A stretch of 64,000 nucleotides of DNA from an uncultured Sutterella sp. GTDB taxonomy: Bacteria; Pseudomonadota; Gammaproteobacteria; Burkholderiales; Burkholderiaceae_F. Shown here piece by piece: positions 49,463 to 57,547 of this stretch (position 1 is its first letter; the number at the start of each line of letters is the position of its first letter). Under the pieces are notes generated by a model. That model saw only the letters and a list, made by a program, of their open reading frames with translations, was not told the origin of the DNA and ran no database searches. The position numbers and the translations under genes were made by a program. The stretch lies in the NCBI GenBank assembly GCA_900544255.1, contig UQUM01000007.1:1-64000 (forward strand), read 5' to 3'.

Positions 49463-50031
49463 AGGGACCACCCTCAATAAAAACGGAGATCACGACTGCA
49501 CGCCTTCGTGCGTAAGAAGACGCTGACAAAGAGTGGTCTTTCCTGTGCCGGGTTATTAAACCCGATTTATTTCAGACCGTCAAGAAAACCGTCTCCCCAC
49601 GCGGTCCGTCGGTTGATTTTCTCCCCAACCGACTTTAGTTTTTGTCAACTTTTCTCAGGAATCACTCTTCATTGCGTCAACACCTCACCCCGCATTTTTT
49701 CCTTATCTCGGGTTATCCCTGAAAACATCGTCAAAGCTCCCGGTTGATTTCATCTTCACCTCATCAGCAAACCTCAGCTTTTCAAAAAAATTCTCAGTTT
49801 TCTGATCTGACAAAAATATCAATACGTTGTTTTCAGATGAATTTATTTTCAGATCAACCCAAATACAAATCTGATTTTCTCAGGACGTTTCCCTGAGGAC
49901 TTTTACCTACCCAAAGTCGAAACTGCCGCTCCAGAAACCTTCCGGCCAACGCCACAAGTGGTCTTCTGAAAATACTCCCGGCCGCGGCTCGGAAAGGTTG
50001 CTCTTTCCACCATGGCTAAAGGTAGTCAATC
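49463..50031. promoter_or_regulatory. AT-rich divergent control region with repeated TCAGAT half-sites
   Basis: This 569-base gene-free region separates the aldehyde dehydrogenase and the chimeric transporter genes. Between 49801 and 49878 the half-site TCAGAT or its complement ATCTGA occurs repeatedly (49801-49810, 49832-49838, 49849-49855, 49869-49875). CTCAGG-acgtttc-CCTGAG follows at 49879-49897. A small hairpin GGAAAG-CTTTCC lies at 49991-50008. A 7-codon frame (ATG at 50012) ends on the start of the main gene. No consensus promoter pair is clear. Confidence 0.5.
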
Positions 50032-51423
50032 ATGAACTCTCCTAAAAAGATTGGTCTGATGGCTTGCACCGGCATCGTCGCCGGCAACATGATGGGCAGC
50101 GGCATCGCACTGCTTCCCTCAAACTTGGCCTCCATCGGATCCGTTGCCCTTTTCGGCTGGGCTATCGCCCTTGTGGGCGCCCTGGCTCTGGCTTACGTTT
50201 TTGCCCGTCTTTCCACGGTCAATCCTCAGAGCGGCGGCCCCGTCGCCTACGCCGGCGAAATCAGTCCGGCATTCGGTTTTCAGACCGGTGTTCTCTACTA
50301 CCATGCCAACTGGATCGGCAACCTCGCATTCGTACCACCGGATGCCTTAGAGTCCGTTGCTTTTTCCGCTGCGTTCATCACCGTCACCCTTCTCTTCATC
50401 ATTTTCGCGGACTTGATCCCAAAGCGAGTAGCCATGATCCGCCCCGAATCCACAGCACTCGGCATGGTTCGACTCATGCAGTGCTTCATCATTATCTTCA
50501 AACCCTTGGTATGGTTGCTCACGGTAACCTCCGGATGCATCATGAAGCTTCTCGGGATTCCGACCACGACCAAAGAAAAAATCACCAACGAAGATATTGA
50601 AGCCACCGTAGAAGCCGGTGTCGCCGCCGGCATCATTGCTCCGCAGGAACAAACCGCCATTACCAACGTCATGGATTTGGAAAGCCGCCTCATTCCGAGC
50701 GCCATGACGGCTCGCGACAACATCGTCTACTTTGATCTCTGCGAAGACTACGAAAGCATCACCGCCAAAGTCCGCGCCTATCCCCACAGCAAATTTCTGG
50801 TCTGCGACAAAACCATTGATCAAATCGTCGGCTGCGTGGATTCCAAAGAACTCCTAAAACGCTACGTCAACGGGCAGCCGTTCACCTTAAAAGAAAGCGG
50901 TCTCATCACCCAAGTACTGACCGTTCCCGACACACTGACGCTTTCTGAAACCCTGGATATCTTCAAAACCCAAAAACGCGATTTTGCCGCCATCGTCAAC
51001 GAATACGCCCTCACTGTCGGCGTCATCACCCTCAAAGACATTCTTTGGGTCATCATGGGCGACTTTGTTCCCACCGACGATACGCAGCAGATCGTGAAAC
51101 ACAAAGACGGATCGTGGCGCATTGAGGGTGCCACACCGGTTGAAGATGTCGAACGGCTGCTCAGCACCGGCAAAATGCCGGATGATGAAAGTTACGAAAC
51201 CATGGCCGGTTTTCTGATGTATATGCTCCGCCGCGTTCCCAAACTCTCCGACCGGGTTACTTTTGCCGGTTACCGGTTTGAAGTCGTCGATATGGAAGGT
51301 GCCCGCGTTAATCAGATCATTGCGACAAAAATCAAAGCCCCGGAACCGCCGGAGCAGTTTTTGGAACACAAGAATCAACCGGCGGTCAATCTGCCGGCAG
51401 AAAAATTAGTGGCCAACCAATAG
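50032..51423 (+). CDS. chimeric protein: CadB-like N-terminus fused to PaeA/YtfL-like C-terminus
   Basis: This 463-residue protein joins two unrelated transporters. Residues 1-99 are nearly CadB (cadaverine/lysine antiporter): KKIGLMACTGIVAGNMMGSG, NPQSGGPVAYAGEISPAFGF, GVLYYHANWIGNLA. From about residue 103 it follows E. coli YtfL (PaeA, a putrescine/cadaverine exporter) to the end: LFIIFADLIPKRVAMI, FKPLVWLL, two CBS repeats (about 215-345, PHSKFLVCDKTIDQIVG and DFAAIVNEYALTVGVITL) and a CorC_HlyC domain (about 355-430, FAGYRFEVVD). Missing are CadB helices 4-12 and about the first 95 residues of YtfL, including its first helices. The join near 50329 is in frame. Fused function, a deletion relic and an assembly join are all possible. 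Confidence 0.85.
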   Translation: MNSPKKIGLMACTGIVAGNMMGSGIALLPSNLASIGSVALFGWAIALVGALALAYVFARLSTVNPQSGGPVAYAGEISPAFGFQTGVLYYHANWIGNLAFVPPDALESVAFSAAFITVTLLFIIFADLIPKRVAMIRPESTALGMVRLMQCFIIIFKPLVWLLTVTSGCIMKLLGIPTTTKEKITNEDIEATVEAGVAAGIIAPQEQTAITNVMDLESRLIPSAMTARDNIVYFDLCEDYESITAKVRAYPHSKFLVCDKTIDQIVGCVDSKELLKRYVNGQPFTLKESGLITQVLTVPDTLTLSETLDIFKTQKRDFAAIVNEYALTVGVITLKDILWVIMGDFVPTDDTQQIVKHKDGSWRIEGATPVEDVERLLSTGKMPDDESYETMAGFLMYMLRRVPKLSDRVTFAGYRFEVVDMEGARVNQIIATKIKAPEPPEQFLEHKNQPAVNLPAEKLVANQ

Positions 51424-51439
51424 GTCTCATTCCGACAAA

Positions 51440-51470
51440 ACCCCCTGCCGCTTTTCTTAACAGGGGGCCG
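51440..51470 (-). terminator. terminator between the chimeric gene and glpD
   Basis: CCCCCTG (51441-51447) and CAGGGGG (51461-51467) pair perfectly. TTTTG follows on the minus strand, so it mainly serves glpD, and it may also stop plus-strand transcription from the chimera. Confidence 0.75.
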
Positions 51471-51527
51471 CTCCCTTCGATCGCTTGCTTCCGATCTCTG
51501 GCAAACCGCGATAGTTACTCTTGCCGT

Positions 51528-53003
51528 TTACTTCCCGAGCGCCTTCCTCACCGCCGCTTCCACAACAGGCATCAATTCCGCCGTACGAGCCTTGTTGAGT
51601 TCGCCCAACCGTAACCGGCGATAGAGCACGTCTTTCGCCGTCCGTGCCCCAGTATTTTTCACACAGTAAGCCGCATAAGCTTCCACGTCCTTCACCACGG
51701 ACTGCACGTCTTCGGCCTGATCCGCACGCTTTTCCAAAGCCAACGCATCCACCGACGGATCCACATACAAAGGCAGCGACCGCGTCATGCAGCCGCCCCG
51801 ACGAATAAGCTTCATGCGGAAAGCCACCGCCAACGCGTGTTCCGCCATCGCACGGTAACTCGTCCATTTACCGCCCGTGATCGTTACGAGGTTGCCGAAT
51901 TCCGGAATGACGGCATGTTCACGGGAAAGTTTGGCGGACGTCGGCCCGCCCGACACAACGTGCCCCTTAAAGAGCGGACGCAGGCCTGAGAAACTCCCCT
52001 TCACATCGGCTTTGGTGATTTTCTTTTCCAGGTAACCGTTGGCAGTTTCCACCATGAAATCGATTTCGTCGTCCGTGATTTCCGGATCAAACGGCGCCTG
52101 TCCCTGCTCCAAGTCCGTCGTCCCGATTTCGAGATTGTCCTTCCAAGGTATCACGAAGAGAAGTCTTCCGTCTTTAGTCTTCGGGATTACCATCGCAGCA
52201 TCCGACGGCATGAATTTCTTGTCGACCACAATGTGAGACCCGCGGGAAATCCGTACGAGGCTATCGACTTCAGCGTTTGCCATCCGACGAATGTTGTCCA
52301 CCCAGGGACCGGCACAATTAAAGAAACACCCTGCTTTTACCGTGAAGGTCTCTCCGGTTTCTTCGTCTTTTACCGTCACGGAGGCCACACGGTCGCCTTC
52401 AACGGTCACCCTCGTCACCGGCATGTAGTTGAGAGCCGTCGCCCCTTCACGAAGCGCCGTCTGCATCAAGGCAATCGCCGTACGCGCGTCATCAAACTGC
52501 GCGTCGTAAAACTTCACGGCGCCTTTCAGTCCCTTGCGCTTAAGTCCCGACAAAGCGCAGAGCGCTCCGTTGCGGGAAAAGACCGACATGTGGCCGATGC
52601 CGAAACCGCAGGAAGCAAATGCGGAATAAAGCGCCACACCGGCAGAATAAAAGGCGAGTTCCCCCCAGGAGTAACACGGCATCACAAAGGCCTGCGCATG
52701 CACCAACTTCGGCGCATTCTTTAAAAGAAGCCGTCGTTCCGCCAGTGCTTCCCGCACAAGCGACCAATCCCGCGGGTTCTTCATGTAGCGCACGCCGCCG
52801 TGAATCAATTTTGTCGAACGCGACGACGTTCCGGCGCCGAAATCCTGCGCGTCCACCACGAGCGTCTTCAGCCCGCGGCTGGCGGCATCCACCGCTACGC
52901 CCAACCCCGTAGCTCCGCCGCCGATCACGACAACGTCAAACGATTCGCCGCTGCGGAGGCGTTCAAGCATCTGCGCCCGATTAAGCGCCGTAGTGGAGGA
53001 CAT
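51528..53003 (-). CDS. glpD: FAD-dependent glycerol-3-phosphate dehydrogenase
   Basis: This 491-residue respiratory enzyme oxidises glycerol-3-phosphate to dihydroxyacetone phosphate and passes electrons to quinone. The FAD-binding motif is VVVIGGGATGLGVAVDAASRG near residues 25-45. It is followed by GTSSRSTKLIHGGVRYM, TITGGKWTSYRAMAEHAL and a C-terminal helical domain. The length is normal. The 255 bases upstream hold its promoter, which I cannot pin down. Confidence 0.94.
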   Translation of the reverse strand: MSSTTALNRAQMLERLRSGESFDVVVIGGGATGLGVAVDAASRGLKTLVVDAQDFGAGTSSRSTKLIHGGVRYMKNPRDWSLVREALAERRLLLKNAPKLVHAQAFVMPCYSWGELAFYSAGVALYSAFASCGFGIGHMSVFSRNGALCALSGLKRKGLKGAVKFYDAQFDDARTAIALMQTALREGATALNYMPVTRVTVEGDRVASVTVKDEETGETFTVKAGCFFNCAGPWVDNIRRMANAEVDSLVRISRGSHIVVDKKFMPSDAAMVIPKTKDGRLLFVIPWKDNLEIGTTDLEQGQAPFDPEITDDEIDFMVETANGYLEKKITKADVKGSFSGLRPLFKGHVVSGGPTSAKLSREHAVIPEFGNLVTITGGKWTSYRAMAEHALAVAFRMKLIRRGGCMTRSLPLYVDPSVDALALEKRADQAEDVQSVVKDVEAYAAYCVKNTGARTAKDVLYRRLRLGELNKARTAELMPVVEAAVRKALGK

Positions 53004-53258
53004 GAGGCAGGACTCCTGAAATCAAAAATCAATGTGCACTGTAACCAAAATCAGCGCATAGGCGTTAAGTTTAGCGGTTTAAAGCGTGCATAAAAACCAA
53101 AAAGCCAATAGTTGAGACGAAAAGCCTATTTTTCTAATTACACAGCCGCTTCTTTCGGATACGTTCAAATTCTTCCGCAGCTGTGAAAGAATTTTAGACA
53201 AATGTTATTCAAGGGTTTTATCCGTCAGAATCAACTCATCATTTTTCAGCTTCCGAAC

Positions 53259-53307
53259 AAAAAAAACACGCCCGAAACACCGACTTTCGTCAGGCTCTGA
53301 GCGTGCT
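53259..53307 (-). terminator. terminator of the Arg/Gly-rich protein gene
   Basis: GCACGC and GCGTGT form the outer stem and CTGAC-GAAA-GTCGG the inner one. TTTTTTTT follows on the minus strand. Confidence 0.85.
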
Positions 53308-53342
53308 TTCCGAGGAACGGTCAGCCGACCGTTCTCAACCGA

Positions 53343-54047
53343 TTACGCTTCGGTCTTTTCTCCCGCTTCTTCCACGGCTTCGGGCGCGCAGGTTTCGCCG
53401 CAGTCGCTGCCGTTGTCAGCCGCCATTTCTTCTTCGTCGGCTTCCACCGGAGCCACTTCCGCAACCGTCGTTTCAGCCGCAACCGCAGCCGCTTCCGCCG
53501 CCTTCTTTTCTTCTTCCGCTTTCTTCACGAGGCCCGCGAGAGCGATCACCTGCCGGAGAGCCGCATTCACCGCCGCGGGGTCAGAGAAGTAAGCCGCCAC
53601 GTCCGCATCCAAACGCACGGTCTGCGTCTGCACGAACGCCTGACGATCAGCAAAGCGACGGGTTTCCACAGCCTTCGCACGGGGGCCGGAGCGATCCGCA
53701 AAGCGCGGTTCGTTGCGGTCAAAACGACGGAAAGCCGGACGGTCGCCGCCGAAACGACGTTCACCGCCGAAACGGTTGCCGCCAAAGCCGCCTTCGCGAC
53801 GTTCACCACCGAAGCGATTGCCGCCGAAACCGCCTTCACGGCGTTCGCCGCCGAAGCGGTCGTTGCGATCAAAACGACGTTCACCGCGATCAGAATCAAA
53901 ACGGCTGCCGCGATCGGCGAAGCGGTCATCACCGCCGAAACGGGGACGGCGTTCGCCGCGGTCGGCAAAACGGTCACCGGAAGAGAAACGACCGCGGGCG
54001 GGCTTTTCAGAGAAGCGGTCAAAAGAAGGCTGAGGCTTGCGTTCCAT
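53343..54047 (-). CDS. Arg/Gly/Phe/Asp-rich low-complexity protein with a conserved middle
   Basis: The 234-residue protein has three parts. The first half (about 1-120) is disordered and Arg/Gly/Phe/Asp-rich: FADRGERR units and two exact GGERREGGFGGNRF repeats. Residues about 125-165 form a compact segment, VRLDADVAAYFSDPAAVNAALRQ, that resembles the ribbon-helix-helix part of BrnA-type antitoxins. The last third is Ala/Glu-rich, acidic and ends with CGETCAPE. RGG-like tails commonly bind RNA or drive condensation. I do not know a named family. The ATG at 54047 has AAGGA upstream. Confidence 0.75.
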   Translation of the reverse strand: MERKPQPSFDRFSEKPARGRFSSGDRFADRGERRPRFGGDDRFADRGSRFDSDRGERRFDRNDRFGGERREGGFGGNRFGGERREGGFGGNRFGGERRFGGDRPAFRRFDRNEPRFADRSGPRAKAVETRRFADRQAFVQTQTVRLDADVAAYFSDPAAVNAALRQVIALAGLVKKAEEEKKAAEAAAVAAETTVAEVAPVEADEEEMAADNGSDCGETCAPEAVEEAGEKTEA

Positions 54048-54292
54048 TTTCAATATCCTTAAAAGTAGACGGCGAACGGCTTCTCAAGGGCCGTCGCCCG
54101 GCTGATCCGCATCAATCGGAGGTCAGCATAAAAATTAAATTCGTCGCAGAATCAGCGGCGATAACAAATTGTCAAAAACTGGAGAAGAAAAAGATTTTTC
54201 TTCTGAGTAAACTAGGCGTCATCAGCGGAAGTTCTCGCGAGCTTTCAGCCGATACGAACAAATATCCTCAACAATAAAAAAGAGAGGTTTAT

Positions 54293-54592
54293 ATGCTGCA
54301 GGTCATTTTTCACGGTGTCGATCGTTCTCCCGCTATGGAAGCCGACATTGCCGAACGTCTGGAAGCTTTAAAGCGCTTTGACTCGACGATCGGCGAATGC
54401 AAGGTCACGATCTCCAAGGAAGGCCATCAGGGTCTGGGCTCTTTCTCCGTCAAAATCGATCTGGCGATGGCCGGCCGCAGCAACGTCGTCGCTCAGGAAA
54501 GCGACCCGGTTGCCACGGCTGCAGTGAACAAGGTGTTCGACACCATCCGCCGCGTCGTTAAGGACGAAAACGATAAGCGCCACGGCCGTTAA
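54293..54592 (+). CDS. hpf: ribosome hibernation-promoting factor (HPF/YfiA short form)
   Basis: This 99-residue protein binds the 30S decoding centre in stationary phase. The family pattern is GVDRSPAMEADIAERLEALKRF near residues 8-29 and a second part ESDPVATAAVNKVFDTIRR. It is the short form that helps 100S dimer formation in gammaproteobacteria together with Rmf. It stands alone with a strong terminator after it. Confidence 0.93.
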   Translation: MLQVIFHGVDRSPAMEADIAERLEALKRFDSTIGECKVTISKEGHQGLGSFSVKIDLAMAGRSNVVAQESDPVATAAVNKVFDTIRRVVKDENDKRHGR

Positions 54593-54621
54593 AGCCTTCG
54601 CTTAATTTTCTCCTTGCAGAG

Positions 54622-54657
54622 ACCGCCCGCATTCACAGCAATCGGGCGGTTTTTTCT
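54622..54657 (+). terminator. terminator of hpf
   Basis: CCGCCCG (54623-54629) and CGGGCGG (54643-54649) pair perfectly and are followed by TTTTTTCTTT. Confidence 0.9.
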
Positions 54658-54734
54658 TTGCCTCAAAAAACTCAAAGCCCCGTTTGCAACTTACCCGGGG
54701 CGCCAAAAAGGTGTTCTTCGTTCAGTCAGATAAC

Positions 54735-54768
54735 AAAAGAGCCCGCCGGAAACTCCGTAACGGGCTGA
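54735..54768 (-). terminator. terminator of the tRNA-Ala/tRNA-Glu unit
   Basis: On the minus strand AGCCCGTT pairs with GGCGGGCT with small mismatches and is followed by CTTTTGTT, just past tRNA-Glu. Confidence 0.7.
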
Positions 54769-54774
54769 TTCGGT

Positions 54775-54850
54775 TGGCGTCCCCAAGCGGATTCGAACCG
54801 CTGTACCGACCGTGAAAGGGTCGTGTCCTGGGCCTCTAGACGATGGGGAC
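54775..54850 (-). tRNA. tRNA-Glu (TTC anticodon), CCA encoded
   Basis: The 76-base gene has acceptor GTCCCCA pairing with TGGGGAC, an anticodon loop with CTTTCAC, and T-arm GGTTCGAATCC. The 3' end carries GCCA. It follows tRNA-Ala after ten bases in one transcript. Confidence 0.95.
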
Positions 54851-54860
54851 CCTGAATTCT

Positions 54861-54936
<76 letters not shown>

Positions 54937-54953
54937 CCTCGAAGGAAGGCGGC

Positions 54954-54982
54954 ATTATGAAGGACTTTTCAGCAGAATGCAA
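54954..54982 (-). promoter_or_regulatory. sigma-70 promoter of the tRNA-Ala/tRNA-Glu unit
   Basis: On the minus strand TTGCAT (54977-54982) and CATAAT (54954-54959) are exactly 17 bases apart, 18 bases before tRNA-Ala. Confidence 0.75.
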
Positions 54983-55126
54983 ACGATCCGCCTGAATTAA
55001 TTGATAGTTTCGAAAGAGTTCAATTGATTTAAAATAAAACTCAGTAGCTTTTAGGAAAAATATTTTTTCAAGCAAAGTCCCCGGCTGGCATAATAGCCTC
55101 TTTCCACCTTCATCACGCTCTTCATC

Positions 55127-55621
55127 ATGGCCGTCCGACTTCCTCCCCCGCTCTTTGAAAGAAAGATCGTCTCCTTTCACGACCTCAAGGCCCGTGCCGC
55201 CGCACTTCCCCACCCCGTCGTGATGACGAACGGCGTCTTTGACATTCTGCACCGCGGACACGTCACGTACCTAGCCCAAGCTCGGGCTTTAGGTAAGAGC
55301 CTCATCGTCGCCGTCAACAGCGACGCCTCCGTCAAGATGCTCGGCAAAGGGGATGACCGGCCCATCAACACCGAAAGCGACCGTGCGGCCGTGTTGGCGT
55401 CCTTGGAATCCGTCGATCTCGTCGTGTTGTTTCCGGACAAAGTTCCCTTGAAGGTCATCGAAGAAGCGCACCCCGATATTTACGTGAAGGGCGGCGACTA
55501 CCGCATCGAAGACCTGCCGGAAGCCAAACTCGTTGCCGGCTGGGGCGCCAAAACCGTTACGGTGGAATTTGAGTTCGCCCGTTCGACAACAGCGCTCTTG
55601 AAAAAAGTTCGGAGCGCCTGA
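55127..55621 (+). CDS. rfaE2: D-glycero-beta-D-manno-heptose 1-phosphate adenylyltransferase (RfaE2 domain)
   Basis: This 164-residue enzyme makes ADP-heptose for the LPS inner core. The nucleotidyltransferase motif is MTNGVFDILHRGHVTYLAQARALG near residues 28-51. Then come VNSDASVKMLGKG and the KGGDYRIEDLPEA motif. It is the stand-alone adenylyltransferase half of HldE; the kinase half is not in this window, as is usual in betaproteobacteria. Confidence 0.94.
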   Translation: MAVRLPPPLFERKIVSFHDLKARAAALPHPVVMTNGVFDILHRGHVTYLAQARALGKSLIVAVNSDASVKMLGKGDDRPINTESDRAAVLASLESVDLVVLFPDKVPLKVIEEAHPDIYVKGGDYRIEDLPEAKLVAGWGAKTVTVEFEFARSTTALLKKVRSA

Positions 55622-55629
55622 ATTACCCA

Positions 55630-55663
55630 GGACGCCCCGACTCTGAAGACGGACGCGGCGTCC
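55630..55663. terminator. possible terminator between rfaE2 and galU
   Basis: GGACGCC and GGCGTCC pair around a 20-base loop between two convergent genes. The T-tract is weak (CTTTTT, six bases on), so this is a low-confidence call. Confidence 0.4.
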
Positions 55664-55673
55664 GGTTCACTTT

Positions 55674-56510
55674 TTAGATTTTGTAGCCCGCCAAGCGCGC
55701 GTAGTGCACCGTGGCCGACAAGAAGCCCTGCTTGCTGCCGCAGTCAAAACGCTGTCCTTCAAAACGGTGCGCATAAGTTTTGCCGTCACCCAAGCGGGCT
55801 GCGATAGCGTCCGTCAGCTGAATTTCGCCGCCCACTCCGCGCTTACCGTGGCGGAGCGTTTCGAAGATTTCCGGTTCCAGTACATAGCGTCCGATCACGG
55901 CCATGTCGGAAGGCGCATCCTTAGGATCCGGCTTTTCGACGATTTCCCGCACGACGGAGGTAGCCGCCTGCGGATCGTCCACGCCGACGATGCCGTACTT
56001 ATTCGTTTCTTCATGCCGTACGTCCTGCACCGCAAGGATGCTGCCGCCCCCCATGTGCGCACGGGCTTCGATCAACTGACCCAAGGCCGGCGTCTGCGAA
56101 TACACCAAGTCGTCCGCAAGAATGACGCCGAAGGGTTCATCCCCCACGACGGGAGCGGCACAGAGCACAGCATGTCCCAACCCCAGCGGCTGCGGCTGAC
56201 GGATGAAGATGAAATTCACACCGGCGGGCGTCACAGAATGCACGAGATCGAGCAACGCCGTCTTGCCCTTCTTTGCCAAATCATCTTCCAATTCCGGACT
56301 CTTGTCGAAATGATCTTCGATGGCCCGCTTGTAGCGGCCCGTAATAAAGATCATGTCAGTCACACCCGCTGCGGCCGCTTCTTCCACGGCGTACTGAATG
56401 AGGGGCTTATCCACGACGGGAAGCATTTCTTTCGGCATTGCCTTTGTAGCAGGCAGAAAACGCGTGCCGAGACCGGCCACGGGGAACACGACTTTGCGTA
56501 CGGGTTTCAT
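55674..56510 (-). CDS. galU: UTP-glucose-1-phosphate uridylyltransferase
   Basis: This 278-residue enzyme makes UDP-glucose for LPS and exopolysaccharide. The nucleotide motif is FPVAGLGTRFLPATKAMPKEMLP near residues 9-31, with GLGHAVLCAAPVVGDEPF and LADDLV. It is at the usual length and divergent from apaH. Confidence 0.96.
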   Translation of the reverse strand: MKPVRKVVFPVAGLGTRFLPATKAMPKEMLPVVDKPLIQYAVEEAAAAGVTDMIFITGRYKRAIEDHFDKSPELEDDLAKKGKTALLDLVHSVTPAGVNFIFIRQPQPLGLGHAVLCAAPVVGDEPFGVILADDLVYSQTPALGQLIEARAHMGGGSILAVQDVRHEETNKYGIVGVDDPQAATSVVREIVEKPDPKDAPSDMAVIGRYVLEPEIFETLRHGKRGVGGEIQLTDAIAARLGDGKTYAHRFEGQRFDCGSKQGFLSATVHYARLAGYKI

Positions 56511-56628
56511 CTTTACTAACTTTTATCCAGAACGACTGCCCGAAACCGGCAGTCAATCGAGAGATTCTAACGCAGGCGCCAGTCTTAAAATCAGTGCCTC
56601 TTTGTCAACAAACGCAACCGTCGGAACC

Positions 56629-57441
56629 ATGACTCCTTCCGTTTATGCCGTAGGCGACCTGCAAGGGTGCCTTGAAAGTCTCACGAATCTTTTGGAAATC
56701 GTCCCTAAAAACGCCCAACTGCTTTTTGTAGGCGACCTCGTCAACCGCGGCCCTGAATCGCTTGCCACCCTCCGTTACGTAAAGGGTCTCTGCGACGCCG
56801 GTCGCGCCCGAACGCTTCTCGGAAATCACGATCTGCATCTTCTTGCCGTCGCCGCAGGCGCCGGCAGCGTGCACCGCAAAGACACCATCGGTGAAATTCT
56901 GACGGCCCCCGACTGTGAAGACCTCATCGACTGGTTGCGCCGACAGCCGCTTTTAATCGACACCTCCGACACCGTATTCGTACACGCCGGCATTCCTCCC
57001 CGTTGGACGCTCGAGCAAGCCAAGACACTCGCTCATGAAGCCGAAACCCATCTGCAGGCCGACGATTGGAAAGACTATCTGCAGGGCATGTACGGCGCCG
57101 AAAATTTCCGCGACGACCTCACCGGCCCCGCCCGTATGAGAGCCATCTTCAACGGCCTCACACGCATGCGGTTCATCGGTCCCGACGGCGAACCGGAATA
57201 CAACCTCAAGGAAGGCGCCGACAAAGCCCCCGCCGGCTTCAAACCTTGGTTCGAATGCCGCCGACGCGTCACCAAACCCATCTGCTTCGGGCATTGGTCC
57301 ACACTGGGGCTCATTCTGCGCCCCGACATCGTGGCGATCGACACCGGGTGTCTCTGGGGCGGGAAACTCACCGCCGTGCGCTTTCCCGACCGGAGGCTCT
57401 TTCAGGAAATCTGTCCGCAGTGGGCCGCCCCTGGTTGCTGA
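56629..57441 (+). CDS. apaH: symmetrical bis(5'-nucleosyl)-tetraphosphatase
   Basis: This 270-residue metallophosphatase cleaves Ap4A into two ADP and can remove Np4 caps from mRNA. Motifs are YAVGDLQGCLESL near residues 6-18, FVGDLVNRGPESL, LLGNHDLHLLA and the C-terminal FGHWSTLGL. The ATG at 56629 starts the family pattern; the open frame extends further without support. The 106 bases between it and uvrA hold a small ACGGG/CCCGT repeat and a TACAAT box near 57485. Confidence 0.94.
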   Translation: MTPSVYAVGDLQGCLESLTNLLEIVPKNAQLLFVGDLVNRGPESLATLRYVKGLCDAGRARTLLGNHDLHLLAVAAGAGSVHRKDTIGEILTAPDCEDLIDWLRRQPLLIDTSDTVFVHAGIPPRWTLEQAKTLAHEAETHLQADDWKDYLQGMYGAENFRDDLTGPARMRAIFNGLTRMRFIGPDGEPEYNLKEGADKAPAGFKPWFECRRRVTKPICFGHWSTLGLILRPDIVAIDTGCLWGGKLTAVRFPDRRLFQEICPQWAAPGC

Positions 57442-57547
57442 AAAAAAACACTTTTTTTGAGATCAACGGGCAACTTTTACCCGTTACAATCGACCGACTT
57501 ACCTTACTGACGGGCGGCGTGCCGAAAGGTTCAGCCGCCTTCGCACT

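Noticed and set aside
53303..54277. 324-codon Arg/Pro/Ser-rich plus-strand frame
   Set aside because: It is the shadow of the Arg/Gly-rich minus-strand gene, which has the ribosome-binding site and terminator.
57442..57547. LexA (SOS) box before the UvrA gene
   Set aside because: No CTGT-N8-ACAG-like sequence is present in the intergenic stretch; only a short ACGGG/CCCGT repeat is seen.
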